Part shown: positions 42,589-51,221 of the stretch, piece by piece | How positions within the stretch are numbered: the stretch's first letter is position 1 | Layout of the letters: every line of letters starts with the position of its first letter | Assembly: GCF_900142985.1 (NCBI RefSeq) | Contig: NZ_LT670849.1 | Coordinates: forward strand, 5,782,501 to 5,846,500 | DNA length: 64,000 bases | From: Bradyrhizobium erythrophlei | GTDB taxonomy: Bacteria; Pseudomonadota; Alphaproteobacteria; Rhizobiales; Xanthobacteraceae | Direction of reading: 5' to 3' | The notes under the pieces: model-generated | Database searches by the model: none | Seen by the model: the letters and a program-made list of their open reading frames with translations, nothing else | Told to the model about the DNA's origin: nothing | Position numbers and translations under genes: made by a program

Positions 42589-42792
42589 GTGGCGACAGGG
42601 ACGGTGAAGTGGTTTAATCCGACCAAAGGTTTTGGATTCATTCAGCCCGACAGCGGCGGCAAGGATGTGTTCGTGCACATTTCGGCCGTCGAAAAAGCCG
42701 GCCTGAGCACCCTCAATGAAGGTGCCAAGGTGAGCTATGAAGAGAAGGAAAACCGCGGAAAAACATCCGCGGAAAATCTAAGGGTTGGCTAG
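42589..42792 (+). CDS. Cold-shock protein (CspA family)
   Basis: 67 aa with both RNA-binding motifs: [11 protein letters not shown] (RNP1, residues 8-18) and [13 protein letters not shown] (RNP2). A single CSD domain that binds single-stranded nucleic acid and can act as an RNA chaperone. GTG start. Flanked by terminators at 42492 and 42806, so a monocistronic unit. Confidence 0.92.
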   Translation: MATGTVKWFNPTKGFGFIQPDSGGKDVFVHISAVEKAGLSTLNEGAKVSYEEKENRGKTSAENLRVG

Positions 42793-42805
42793 GTAATGGC
42801 TCAAG

Positions 42806-42831
42806 CCCGCCGGCTCGCCCCGGCGGGTTTC
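42806..42831 (+). terminator. Terminator after csp
   Basis: CCCGCCGG and CCGGCGGG form an 8-bp stem with loop CTCGCC, then TTTCG. Confidence 0.65.
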
Positions 42832-42853
42832 GCTTGTGCAAGGCGGGCGCAGT

Positions 42854-43127
42854 TCAGTTAAGGCCCAAACGTTCGTCCTCGATAAGGATCTGGTACAGCA
42901 TGTCGTCGATCATGCCGCCTACTTGGCGCTGGGTCTGCGAAACATGATGTGACAGGGGCGCGAATCTTAGCGGCCTCGAATTTCTCTATAGGCACGTTGG
43001 CGACGCGAATTGCTTGCTTCTGTTGATCAGCGGAGATGCCAGCATTCGCGGCGACCCTCTCGCCGCGTTCGTTCAGGAGCAAAAAGAGGGGCGCCCCCCT
43101 TTTCTGTTTGATCTCCACCACGACCAT
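42854..43127 (-). pseudogene. Frameshifted hypothetical protein, about 90 aa
   Basis: The first part reads MVVVEIKQKRGAPLFLLLNE, then GERVAANAGISADQQKQAI and VANVPIEKFEAAK. The other frame then continues SHHVSQTQRQVGGMIDDMLY and QILIEDERLGLN to a stop at 42854. A single +1 shift near 42965 joins them. Possible sequencing error. Function unknown. Confidence 0.5.
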
Positions 43128-43210
43128 CGAACCGCTTCAGCAACTCACCCATCCTACGAGCGCTTGGATGCGGTCGGCGAGTAAACGTGCTGGCATATCA
43201 AACCAAGCGT

Positions 43211-43290
43211 ACGATGTCGCTTCATGGCACGAAACCGACATTTCGATGCAGTCGCCGCATGTCGGCTGTTGGGGGATCAACGGACCTTGG
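43211..43290. repeat. Dispersed intergenic repeat, copy E
   Basis: ATGTCGCTTCATGGCACGAA, then TTTCGATGCAGTCGCC and GTCGGCTGTTGGGGG. Very similar to copy D, weaker to A-C. The region 43128-43373 otherwise has no gene. Confidence 0.55.
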
Positions 43291-43373
43291 CTGGGACGCG
43301 GCTCGAAAGCTGATAATGACCCGTTGCGGCGCAGCGCACTTGCGTGAGTGCTGCCTGATTCCCCTCTAAACGG

Positions 43374-43529
43374 TTAGTCGCGTTCGAAGATCTTGGCGCC
43401 CGGGTAGATCCGGCGGGCGTATGCAACGACCAGCCCGCGGTCCTGCGTTTCCAAGAACGGACTGCGGATCTGACACGACCCGACGATGAGGTGCCACATG
43501 CCGTTAAACTTCTGGATGATAACGTTCAT
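43374..43529 (-). CDS. Small hypothetical protein, 51 aa
   Basis: MNVIIQKFNGMWHLIVGSCQ, then IRSPFLETQDRGLVVAYARR. Its start overlaps the stop of the 43526-43723 gene (ATGA), so coupled. Beta-rich. Too short for usual callers. Function unknown. Confidence 0.5.
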   Translation of the reverse strand: MNVIIQKFNGMWHLIVGSCQIRSPFLETQDRGLVVAYARRIYPGAKIFERD

Positions 43530-43723
43530 GGGAGTGCTTCCTCCCATTCGCGAGAAACTGACCGAGCCGATGCCTTGGCCGCATCGGCGTGTGCAGCTTT
43601 CTCAGCTCGCCGCTCATAGTTCTCAGCGAGCGCCTTAAGCTGACCCGCAACACGTTGGTCCGTCATCGTTTGGGCCGCCCGGAGTATGGTCCGTGCCGTG
43701 TCCAAGTATGCTTTGCTCAGCAT
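43526..43723 (-). CDS. Small helical hypothetical protein, 65 aa
   Basis: MLSKAYLDTARTILRAAQTM, then TDQRVAGQLKALAENYERRA. Helix-rich, a common orphan type. GGAGG site 6 nt upstream. First gene of a two-gene unit with the 51-aa protein. Confidence 0.6.
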   Translation of the reverse strand: MLSKAYLDTARTILRAAQTMTDQRVAGQLKALAENYERRAEKAAHADAAKASARSVSREWEEALP

Positions 43724-44000
43724 TTTCGCCTCCACAATCCCAGTTCGAACGGCATAACGCCGTCGACTACAACCAATCACAGAGAGACCGACCGGACCAT
43801 TGCACGAGCGTTTATCAGTGCGTTACATTCGTTTGAGACTAAGGATACTTAGGTTTACGGTCGACCACCTGCGCGCCTCGCTCGTGGGCGTATCTTGCGT
43901 AGGGTAGAATTGATGTTCGGCTGCCGTCGCAACTTTGGAGCCGCGCCGTCGATCAGCCTGTGGCAGAAAACTGGCCACCCCGGCTTTATGTCGCATGTTC

Positions 44001-44234
44001 TCAGTGTGTGTAGGTGCGAACCACTTCAAGCGCTGAGCTGCAGTACTGTGCGTCATCGACGTCGAGATCGTTTGAGCGAACCCAGATTCGGACACCGTCT
44101 TCACCCTCCACCGGCACCCAGCCCATCGCCATCGCCGTCACTTCGGCCGCTATTTCATCCTTGATCGCTACAGTCACAAGATATAGCGACAGCACATCAT
44201 CGGAAGTTTCTCGCACGCGACTGTTACCTTTCAT
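44001..44234 (-). CDS. Small hypothetical protein, 77 aa
   Basis: MKGNSRVRETSDDVLSLYLV, then TVAIKDEIAAEVTAMAMGWV and WVRSNDLDVDDAQYC. A helical N-terminus with an acidic C-terminus. Weak ribosome site. Function unknown. Confidence 0.45.
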   Translation of the reverse strand: MKGNSRVRETSDDVLSLYLVTVAIKDEIAAEVTAMAMGWVPVEGEDGVRIWVRSNDLDVDDAQYCSSALEVVRTYTH

Positions 44235-44741
44235 GTGCTTTTCTTAATGTTCTGGTCGCAGGTCACTTGCTTGATAGTAAGTGCGCCAGTCTCTTCGCGA
44301 GCGCAGGGGGCGTGCCGGCGCTAGAGCAGCTCGAACAAGGGCGCAACCGAGCGTGGGCAGCGATACCATCAATTGTGCTGAGGGTTTTGCCCGTCGGGGC
44401 TCAAGGCCGCCGCCGCGGTGTGTTAGCGATATCGGTGCCGGTCTCCTTGTCCAAGCCGGCAACACCTATTGCGCCCAAGACTTCGCCGTTCACGCGTATA
44501 AGGAAGTCGTCTTAGCGTGGGACAGCTCAGTCGATCGTTTTTAAGCGACAAGCTTGTCAGGGCGCATGCGGACAAAGAACGGGTGACGGAAATTGACCGT
44601 CCGGCATGAAAGAGATCGCCGTGCTAACGATCTCGGCCCACACGAAAGAGAGCGAACCAATGCTTCCGGGCCGTGCAGCACGGATGCAAGACGACGAGTC
44701 TAATGCTTGCCGCCGTCCGACACTCAGCGCCGTCTGGCCAT
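44235..44741. other. Intergenic region, 507 bp
   Basis: No convincing gene. Frames present are Arg/Ala/Gly-rich and overlap each other. A short segment near 44410-44545 (GAGLLVQAGNTYC) could be a gene remnant. Confidence 0.3.
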
Positions 44742-45104
44742 CTATCGCCGCGGCGCCATCGATTGCGTCCCGGTCTCCTCTTTCGGCACCGATTTCAAAT
44801 CTTCGGCAATTTGCAGGCAGCTGAGGAGATCGAAATAGTCCAGGGTACCCAACGAGCGAGCATCAGCCTGACATCGGTTCCGTATGGAGACCGAGGTTGA
44901 TGCCCAGAGGGCACCAAGCTGCCGTCTTGCAGCTTCCTCATCACGCACACAATCCTGGTCGCTCTGGTCAAGGGGTATCTGCAAGTCTTTCGCGTCGGCC
45001 GATCTGGTGTTGCATACCGCCTTCACGTTTATCTCCGGCTCCCCGGCAAATGCGGACGGCGTGGCAAGGAGCAGTAACACTGCTAACGACATAGCGGTAC
45101 GCAT
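44742..45104 (-). CDS. Exported Cys-containing hypothetical protein, 120 aa
   Basis: Signal peptide MRTAMSLAVLLLLATPSAFA, then mature EPEINVKAVCNTRSADAKDL, with four cysteines (AVC, QDC, NRC, LSC) that may form disulfides in the periplasm. Related unassigned proteins with this pattern are common in Bradyrhizobium. Start 45104 or 45107. Confidence 0.65.
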   Translation of the reverse strand: MRTAMSLAVLLLLATPSAFAGEPEINVKAVCNTRSADAKDLQIPLDQSDQDCVRDEEAARRQLGALWASTSVSIRNRCQADARSLGTLDYFDLLSCLQIAEDLKSVPKEETGTQSMAPRR

Positions 45105-45219
45105 CATTTCGGACTCCTCATGCAATGAAGCGCGGGTGAGAAAACGTATGGAAGGGATGCAACTACGGACCGACTGAGGGCATGCGCGTCGGCGGCCGCG
45201 TTACTTCCGCTTGTGGCGC

Positions 45220-45399
45220 CTAGTAACAGGGGTGGACGACTAGTTTTTCTTCGGTCAGAAACTGTAGCGTGCCGTACCCCTCCGTATCGACGGCGTATCG
45301 AAAATTGCCGTCGTCCGTCGAGAAGACGGCAATAACGACGCCGCTTTCATGATCGTCGGTCGCTCTATCGACCTTATCGCCAATCGCAAACTTTGACAT
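45220..45399 (-). CDS. Small beta-barrel-like protein, 59 aa
   Basis: MSKFAIGDKVDRATDDHESG, then VVIAVFSTDDGNFRYAVDTE and LQFLTEEKLVVH. Alternating hydrophobic pattern like a small SH3/OB barrel. GGAG upstream. Function unknown. Confidence 0.6.
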   Translation of the reverse strand: MSKFAIGDKVDRATDDHESGVVIAVFSTDDGNFRYAVDTEGYGTLQFLTEEKLVVHPCY

Positions 45400-45940
45400 C
45401 GAGAACTCCAACTCCTTCAGGAAGATATATCGCAGGTTGCGTGCGAGCCCGGTTAGCGATTGTGTGCCGGAGGCCTCGGCTACGAATCGAGAGGTAGGGG
45501 TGAGTTCGGCGAGCCGCCATTGAACAGAAGTTTAGTCGAGCTAGATTTAGGTTTTGATTTGCAGGATCGCGCGCGTGGATTCGCAGCACATAAACTGTAT
45601 GCGCATCAGCTTGGCCGCCGTTCCTGTCGGCACGACATAGACCAACCCGTCCTCCAATTATGAGAGCGTGACTGCCGTCCTGCTCGTTGGCCGATCACGC
45701 CTGCTTGAAATTTGTAACATGCAATTTAATGGCGGCAGCGAAACGCTTTCCGATCGGAGTAACAGCACGCTAGCGTATGCCGCAACACCGTCATCGCCGC
45801 CACTGCGGTCGCGTCTCTCGTAGAATTTCCAACAAACGTACATCGATCGCGGAAACACCTTTAACTGAATCTCAAGGCAACTCATCCGGTGAAGCGACCG
45901 TACTGCTTGATGCTGCGATACAAGAGAATGAAGCGGACCG
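45400..45940. other. Intergenic region, 541 bp
   Basis: A short natural-looking C-terminal fragment is readable on the minus strand near 45546-45656 (DGLVYVVPTGTAAKLMRIQF), with only a poor TTG start. Nothing else. Confidence 0.3.
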
Positions 45941-46330
45941 TTACTTTTCGACTTCAACGAGGTACCTTCGTATCACCTTGGACGCCTTGTCGCGCTGGGG
46001 TGCAAGGTCCGCCCAGGCTTTCGACTTGTAGAATGCGACGGCCTCATCCACGCTGCCCCACTCGGTAATCCCCACACTCTTGGGGGCTGGCCCTCCATCT
46101 ATCTGAACCACTCGTCCGGCCGTGGTGTGCAAACTGTGACCGTTGGCTGCTTCGATCACCTTGCGGGCGGCGGGCAGCGAAGCGGCTTGGGCTGAAGCAT
46201 CGAGGGGTTCAAACTCAGCGATAGCGTAAGCCTTCAGTTTGGCGCCTTGAGCGTGGAGGCCCTGAACCGCGATAGCGCCGATTGCGACGCCAGCCAGCAA
46301 TACCATTGCGATTTTATGATTGGATCTCAT
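45941..46330 (-). CDS. DUF1330-family exported protein, 129 aa
   Basis: Signal peptide MRSNHKIAMVLLAGVAIGAI, cleavage near HAQ. The DUF1330 domain follows: KLKAYAIAEFEPLDASAQA, GRVVQIDGGPAPKSVGITEW and SVDEAVAFYKSKAWADLAPQ. A ferredoxin-like fold of unknown reaction. The start at 46330 gives the natural leader. Confidence 0.75.
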   Translation of the reverse strand: MRSNHKIAMVLLAGVAIGAIAVQGLHAQGAKLKAYAIAEFEPLDASAQAASLPAARKVIEAANGHSLHTTAGRVVQIDGGPAPKSVGITEWGSVDEAVAFYKSKAWADLAPQRDKASKVIRRYLVEVEK

Positions 46331-46371
46331 GGCATTCCCTCCGATTGTGCGAATAGGACGGATGCTCACCA

Positions 46372-46593
46372 TCATTTGGGCGCAACTCGCCCTAGACGTG
46401 AGTAGCGGCGGTCAACTGAAGGTTCAAGCAATTCGTCTACTTTCGGCTTCGCGGGCGCGACGTGAAGCTTTAGCGCCTTTGGGAGGCCGCTAGACTTGGG
46501 GCAACGAATGGCGGCGAGATACAGCGAGTCGTGGGTGCGTTCAGCATCGACAGGCACTCCGGCACGTCCGATACCGCTGAATGAGGAGCCCAA
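46372..46593 (-). CDS. Weakly supported hypothetical protein, 73 aa
   Basis: The C-terminal part (RYSRLGRVAPK) and middle (LYLAAIRCPKSSGLPKALKL) read like protein, but there is no ribosome site. The region 46331-46753 otherwise holds only the promoter of the next gene. Confidence 0.3.
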   Translation of the reverse strand: MGSSFSGIGRAGVPVDAERTHDSLYLAAIRCPKSSGLPKALKLHVAPAKPKVDELLEPSVDRRYSRLGRVAPK

Positions 46594-46753
46594 TATTTGG
46601 GCCGAAAAAGACGCTGACCAAAAAACTTGCTCGCCGCTTTGTGATTGCTAGCGCAGTAATAATCCTCATCGTCAAGCGACACATCCTTATCAGAAGACGC
46701 ACAAAGCGAACTGCATTTTGCCTTCGCTAAGGCGTCTCATCAAGGAGACGTCC

Positions 46754-46978
46754 ATGCACACGACATTTTTCAAAGTTCTTGGCGCAACACTGATTGCCGC
46801 GACAACGGTTCAGATGGCAGGCGCCGCCGAGCACCACGCACGCAAGGCACACGCAACGGCGATCCAGCAATTCCGCAACAGCAATGCTTACGCCGCACCC
46901 CGTTATACTGCAGCGCAGTCGCCGTACTCGTCGAACCTAGCCGAGAGCGCGATGACGTCTGGCCTCGCCGGTCATTGA
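46754..46978 (+). CDS. Small exported hypothetical protein, 74 aa
   Basis: Signal peptide MHTTFFKVLGATLIAATTVQ ending AGAAE, then a His/Ala/Tyr/Ser-rich hydrophilic mature part of about 50 residues. AAGGAG site upstream. A terminator at 47001 follows. Function unknown. Confidence 0.65.
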   Translation: MHTTFFKVLGATLIAATTVQMAGAAEHHARKAHATAIQQFRNSNAYAAPRYTAAQSPYSSNLAESAMTSGLAGH

Positions 46979-47000
46979 TCCGCGAGGTATTACAGAGGAG

Positions 47001-47022
47001 CCCCGGGAAATGCCGGGGTTTT
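47001..47022 (+). terminator. Terminator after the 46754 gene
   Basis: CCCCGG-GAAATG-CCGGGG stem then TTTTC. Confidence 0.7.
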
Positions 47023-47094
47023 CTGTTGGTCGGCGTTGAACACGCGCTCGACGTGTCGGCATACGCTATTGAGGCGCGGCAGCAACCCGCGATT

Positions 47095-47316
47095 TTAGTC
47101 GCGGGAGTCCAACTCGAATGGCTGCAAGTCAAATGAACCAAGACTGTATTCGTTGTTCGCACCGACCTGCTGCACGAGCGTGAACGCTGCGTTCGGAAAA
47201 AGCTCCCAGATTGCGAGGTCAGCCGGTGTGATCGTCACCCAACCAAAAGTGTACATGTACCTGCCAGGTTCTTTGACCTCTCCAACTTTCTTCCATGTGA
47301 CCTTATTGACAGGCAT
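47095..47316 (-). CDS. Small hypothetical protein, 73 aa
   Basis: MPVNKVTWKKVGEVKEPGRY, then MYTFGWVTITPADLAIWELF and AAFTLVQQVG. GAGGGG site. One of three tandem minus-strand small genes (47787, 47554, 47316). Function unknown. Confidence 0.6.
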   Translation of the reverse strand: MPVNKVTWKKVGEVKEPGRYMYTFGWVTITPADLAIWELFPNAAFTLVQQVGANNEYSLGSFDLQPFELDSRD

Positions 47317-47332
47317 GGTCCCCTCATCGGTC

Positions 47333-47554
47333 CTAGCTTAATCCGACCCGACCATAGACTAGGTACAACATGCCCTGGAGGATAAGGGCGGCGAAGAAAT
47401 ACTTCATGCTATCGCCGCGCGGCTCGTCGAGTTCTCGATTGAGGTCCAGTTGCAAAGCATTGCGAACACTTGGCGAGGCTGCCAGCCGCCGTCGTCGGCT
47501 CCACGCTCTGCGCAATAGGCGCCTGATCTCATTTTCCTTGGGCGGCCTGTTCAC
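47333..47554 (-). CDS. Membrane-tailed small protein, 73 aa
   Basis: GTG start with a GAAGGGAAA site. A basic N-terminus (RLLRRAWSRRRRLAASPS) and a C-terminal transmembrane segment (MKYFFAALILQGMLYLVYGR). C-tail-anchored by layout. Shares its GGCGAAGGGAAA leader with the 47787 gene. Confidence 0.5.
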   Translation of the reverse strand: MNRPPKENEIRRLLRRAWSRRRRLAASPSVRNALQLDLNRELDEPRGDSMKYFFAALILQGMLYLVYGRVGLS

Positions 47555-47592
47555 TTTCCCTTCGCCTTCATTAGTTCGACCAACCGGTAGCC

Positions 47593-47787
47593 TCAGCTAC
47601 TTGCCGCGCGACCGGCTATCCACGTAGCGCCGCCGACCGCTGCAAAGAACACAGCTGCCATCCAAGCCTGCGGGTCCGTCAGCTTGTTTGCAGCAATTGC
47701 TAGCACAATCGTTAGCGCCGCTATCCCGCACACTGAAGCTATCACCATGCAGCACAGGACAAGCACCTCGCGGAGAAAGGTTTTCAT
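47593..47787 (-). CDS. Two-span membrane protein, 64 aa
   Basis: VLVLCCMVIASVCGIAALTI and AWMAAVFFAAVGGATWIAGR are two hydrophobic helices. GGCGAAGGGAAATG leader. First gene of the 47.8-47.1 kb minus-strand series. Function unknown. Confidence 0.6.
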   Translation of the reverse strand: MKTFLREVLVLCCMVIASVCGIAALTIVLAIAANKLTDPQAWMAAVFFAAVGGATWIAGRAASS

Positions 47788-48471
47788 TTCCCTTCGCCTT
47801 CAGCCCGCTAGATCAGGCAGTCAATAATACTGCTCCTGCAAAACCATCCAAATGACCCCGTGAAGGAAGACACGGTGAAGCAGGCGGAGACAAAATTTAA
47901 TCCAAAGGATTTTCATCCGGAGAAGTTGCCGAAAGGCAAGTTTCGCTAGTCGAATTTCGAACGCATCTCCGGCCGCGGCTGCGTTTTGCGCTTCGGTGCC
48001 TTTAGTGCGGCGCGACGAATATGGGCGCGAGTCGGCTCTTCGCCGGATTCAAATTAAACCATCAGGGGCCCAGCGTACGTTTCCGGGAGGTCGTGCGCGC
48101 TGGGCCCCATCTGCTACTCGCCGGACGCAGCGAGGCAAGCATTGGACTTGCAAACAGTGTGCCGAAGCTCGCGAAAAGGCCGGACACGCGGCGGCGGTCC
48201 GGCCAGTCACACCAGCGCGTACTGGCGGAATATTGCTTCTATGCCCGGGACGGGGGTCGAACGGGCACGATCAGCATACCCAAGCTTTATGACAACTCGG
48301 GCGGGCGGGACCGACGGCACGGCGCGTTAGGGCAATAAGGGGGACCATGCCCTCGTCGCGGCCCGCCCCAGAAATAAGCCGGCGGGAGGGGGCGGTGTTC
48401 CGCGGATTTTTATTCCGGCGCGGGCGTGGGCTTAGGGCGGATCTATCAAGTGCCTTCGGCGTTATGACGCC
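47788..48471. other. Intergenic region, 684 bp
   Basis: One micro-frame, 47860-47949 (GTG start, 29 aa, basic, ending EKLPKGKFR), is possible. Frames at 48000-48340 are compositionally odd. A tRNA-like antisense patch near 48240-48300 was rejected. Confidence 0.3.
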
Positions 48472-48573
48472 ATGGACCCGCAGACGAAGCATGAACTCTG
48501 GCTTTTGGTGATCGGCACGGCCCTCCTTGAGGTGCCGGCCGTCGTGATCGCCCTTACGGTTTTGACCCACTAG
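48472..48573 (+). CDS. Single-span membrane micropeptide, 33 aa
   Basis: MDPQTKHELWLLVIGTALLE, then VPAVVIALTVLTH: one transmembrane helix with a short charged N-terminus. No strong ribosome site, so tentative. Function unknown. Confidence 0.4.
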   Translation: MDPQTKHELWLLVIGTALLEVPAVVIALTVLTH

Positions 48574-49351
48574 AGCGGGCCGCAACAATCTCCGGGGCGG
48601 CGTCGCGGACAAAGGCGAGACTCCCAACCAGCTCGCAAAGATTTGCTGACGTTGCCCACAGCCGGCAAACTTCGGACTCACCAACGGGCCTTCGCGGCGG
48701 GGCAGCCGCGACGAGATAGTTGGAGACTGTTGCAGCCGCGCTATTTCCACCAGGCCGCATTGTTGCCATGATTGGTTTCAGCCGGTCGGTATCGGCTAGC
48801 GCACTGGCATGGCTAGGCTCGGCACACCTTCGGCGGGGGTTGTGTGCCGAGCCGCCGGCAGTGTAGTTCGCGGTTCGTCGCCTATCTGGCGCGGGGCTTC
48901 GGTCCCGCGCTCTTCTATACGAAGCAGCAACAGACCACCGCGAGAAAAAAGTCATATGCCAAATCTGGAGATATCGCCGCCAAAACCATCCCGGCGCTAA
49001 GAGTGAGGGCAATCAATTTCAGAGTAATCATGTTTCAGATCCTCCTTTGATGCGCGACTGCACGATAGGAGGCATCGGTTTCCGGGTGATTTCGCCGGGC
49101 CCGAATTTGGTTTCAGGATTGTATCGTGGGAGCTTCGGTCCCGCACGCTAACGGCCCGTCAACTTGATTGCCGTTACGTTTCTGGTGTCGCACGCTTAGC
49201 GATGCCTTTTGGAATGAAACTCACAGAACCCGCCGACTCAACTCGGCGGGTTTTCCATTATAGGCATTAACTTGAAATTCATTGCGTTAGCCGGTGGCTT
49301 GCAACTATTGACTGCGGCTTTGGTTGCCATCCAACCAAAAGGAACAAAACA
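48574..49351. other. Intergenic region with hairpins, 778 bp
   Basis: GGCTCGGCACAC...GTGTGCCGAGCC (48816-48853) is a perfect 12-bp stem. GCGCGGG-CTTCGG-CCCGCGC near 48889 is a second. AACCCGCCGA-CTCAAC-TCGGCGGGTT TTCC (49227-49256) is a clear terminator. A weak frame 48554-48769 (minus, 71 aa) may be real but has no SD. Confidence 0.4.
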
Positions 49352-49561
49352 ATGATGGAAAACGGCGCGCGATTACTCTCATGTTTCAACGAACGCTGTC
49401 GCATTTTGAGCGCCGCAGCGCATGTCGTTCGTCAAAGCGCAACCCGAAACGGCGACGACTTTGACGGATGGCGCCTATCACGCCTCATGCGCGAGGCTGA
49501 GACGGATGCGCAAGTCAATTTTGCCGAGCGAAAATACAACGATTGGCGACAAATCAATTAG
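49352..49561 (+). CDS. Small hypothetical protein, 69 aa
   Basis: MMENGARLLSCFNERCRILS, then DDFDGWRLSRLMREAETDAQ. AAAGGAAC upstream of the start. Helical and charged. Function unknown. Confidence 0.5.
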   Translation: MMENGARLLSCFNERCRILSAAAHVVRQSATRNGDDFDGWRLSRLMREAETDAQVNFAERKYNDWRQIN

Positions 49562-49616
49562 GGGGCGGATCAGCTGCCGTACTCGCTCCGCGCTTCAAGG
49601 TCTCGCCGGCTGGGCG

Positions 49617-49703
49617 CTAATGGGTCAGGTAAGCCTCGACCGCATGCACCAGAAAAATGCTGGCACTGATCGCTGCAGCGACCGCAATGACAATTTCGAA
49701 CAT
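49617..49703 (-). CDS. Single-span membrane micropeptide, 28 aa
   Basis: MFEIVIAVAAAISASIFLVH, then AVEAYLTH: a 20-residue transmembrane segment and a short polar tail. KdpF-like in size but there are no kdp genes nearby. GGGATCC upstream is a weak site. Function unknown. Confidence 0.45.
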   Translation of the reverse strand: MFEIVIAVAAAISASIFLVHAVEAYLTH

Positions 49704-49750
49704 TGGACCGGATCCCAAAAACAAGTGCGCTAATCATTGCCTGAGGTTTC

Positions 49751-49825
49751 TCAGGCCAAGCTGCGGAACTGCGTCACGCAGGAGCGGAAATAGGCTCGAT
49801 ACAGAATGTTGAGTATGTACGACAT
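49751..49825 (-). CDS. Possible micropeptide, 24 aa
   Basis: MSYILNILYRAYFRSCVTQF, then RSLA. GGAG site 8 nt upstream; amphipathic basic. Low confidence. The wider gap 49704-50329 has no other recognised gene; a CCGCC...GGCGG hairpin lies near 49990-50012. Confidence 0.3.
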   Translation of the reverse strand: MSYILNILYRAYFRSCVTQFRSLA

Positions 49826-50329
49826 GATCTGACTCCATTGTCTGATCTACGCGCGGTGAGGCTGCTCCTTGGTCTGTTTCAGGAGTATGTTGTCGAGTGG
49901 TAAATCGTGTTTCGTGGCCTGGTGTCCCTAGCCGGCCGTAAAGGGCGCGGTTTCGGTCCCGCGCTCACACCGCCGGTGAATGCCCCAAGCCCGCCGGCTC
50001 AGCGCGGCGGATTTCTCTTTTGGTGTTGTCGGGCGTGGCGAGTCGCTGCTGCCCTTCAAGGCGGTGCTGCTTTCGGAGTGCGCGCGCGGCCGAAAATCTG
50101 GCAGCCCAGCGCTGTTCGCACCGTCTTTCGATGTCCAAGGGGATATTGCTCATACCTGAAAAGCTCCGGGTTTTGCGGTCGCCCCCGGTCTAAAGCGTCA
50201 ACGCGCGCGGGCCTCTAAAGGTCCCGCGGGGAATCAGTGGCGCATTTAGGCCTTCAAGTTTTGATGGTCGGTTGATTATGGCAGGATTGTTCACTGGTAA
50301 GCGGACAGGCCGAAGCGCATCTTTGGAAC

Positions 50330-50545
50330 ATGTCCGAATCAGGTCATCGATCCTGTAGATGCGGCGCGGTTTATAACCGCAGCGAGCACATTGCAGAGGC
50401 TCGCGAGATCAGCAGCTTTGAATGCGCGGTGTGCGGCAAGACCATCGAGAATTGGAACTCCGCTTGGGTGCCTCGATATCGGTTCATCGCCTGTCCAGCT
50501 ACGGAGAGAGTGCTGTCTGACGAATTAGGGAACTCGCCCTGTTAA
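50330..50545 (+). CDS. Small zinc-ribbon protein, 71 aa
   Basis: Cys pair in SCRCGAVY near residue 9 and CAVCGKTI near 33: a two-knuckle ribbon. A hydrophilic tail ends with one more Cys. Zinc binding inferred. Function unknown. Confidence 0.55.
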   Translation: MSESGHRSCRCGAVYNRSEHIAEAREISSFECAVCGKTIENWNSAWVPRYRFIACPATERVLSDELGNSPC

Positions 50546-50599
50546 CCTTGCTTGTTCTTGCTTGTTCTCGGGGTCGCTGACGTTCGCTCGTCGCGACCT

Positions 50600-50644
50600 G
50601 CACGGTCGGTCGGCCGAGTCTTCCCCCAGCCAGGCCGGCCGTGC
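50600..50644. repeat. Hairpin element CTGCACGG..., copy 1
   Basis: GCACGGTCGG...GGCCGGCCGTGC: an imperfect stem preceded by CGCGACCT. A matching element follows at 50835. The stretch 50546-50887 has no gene. Confidence 0.5.
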
Positions 50645-50834
50645 CCCTCTGAAGCAAACGAGGGTGTTGTGATTCCGCGGCGCCGATCGGCCTGCACGTC
50701 CAGCCCGCAAACCAAACACTCACCAGCGGCCTTCCTAGAGTCACCTAGGGCAGCCCGCCAGTGGCTGGATTGGAACCTAGCCTCGAAAGCCCGATTGGTT
50801 TTTGGGCCGCTGGTGTCCGCCGATGCCGCGACCT

Positions 50835-50877
50835 GCACGGCCGGCCGCGAGCTCCCCCTTAATAGCGCCGGCCGTGC
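50835..50877. repeat. Hairpin element, copy 2
   Basis: GCACGGCCGGC and GCCGGCCGTGC: a perfect 11-bp stem, also preceded by CGCGACCT. Confidence 0.6.
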
Positions 50878-50887
50878 TTGCGCGAAC

Positions 50888-51082
50888 CTAAGCTAACGCA
50901 GCCTTTTCGGGTATCTTCCCGGTCCCACCGCATGAAGGGCAGCGATGGAATAGGATCTTCCGGCCCGGCTGGACGCTGCACATCCGCAGCTCGTTGCCGG
51001 TCCCAAAACACTCTTCACAGTCTTTGGTTCGATCACTCAAATGTAGTCGCCTGCGTTTCGCAAAGTCTGTTCCGAATCTCAT
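50888..51082 (-). CDS. Small DnaJ-like zinc-finger protein, 64 aa
   Basis: MRFGTDFAKRRRLHLSDRTK, then CEECFGTGNELRMC and CPSCGGTGKIPEK: two CxxCxGTG-type knuckles in one short chain, as in a halved DnaJ zinc domain. The longer frame upstream is less natural. Likely zinc binding; partner unknown. Confidence 0.6.
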   Translation of the reverse strand: MRFGTDFAKRRRLHLSDRTKDCEECFGTGNELRMCSVQPGRKILFHRCPSCGGTGKIPEKAALA

Positions 51083-51109
51083 CGCAATTGCGCTGAGCGC
51101 GGTTCCTTT

Positions 51110-51221
51110 CGCGCGTGGCACGGGCGAGAAGCTCATAGCGGCGCTACAGAAGGCCGGCACTGAGTTCATCCCGGAGAACGGGGGCGGGGCAGTGGTGAGG
51201 CTAAAGAAACGGAAGCGGTAG
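51110..51221 (+). pseudogene. XRE-type repressor C-terminal remnant
   Basis: ARGTGEKLIAALQKAGTEFI, then PENGGGAVVRLKKRKR. This is the usual end of small phage-like XRE/HipB helix-turn-helix proteins, but no HTH is upstream in frame. Overlaps the minus-strand zinc gene's upstream part. The stretch 51222-51597 has no gene. Confidence 0.5.

Noticed and set aside
48240..48300. Antisense tRNA-like patch (GGGGGTCGAACGGGCAC)
   Set aside because: No acceptor pairing or clover leaf could be drawn.
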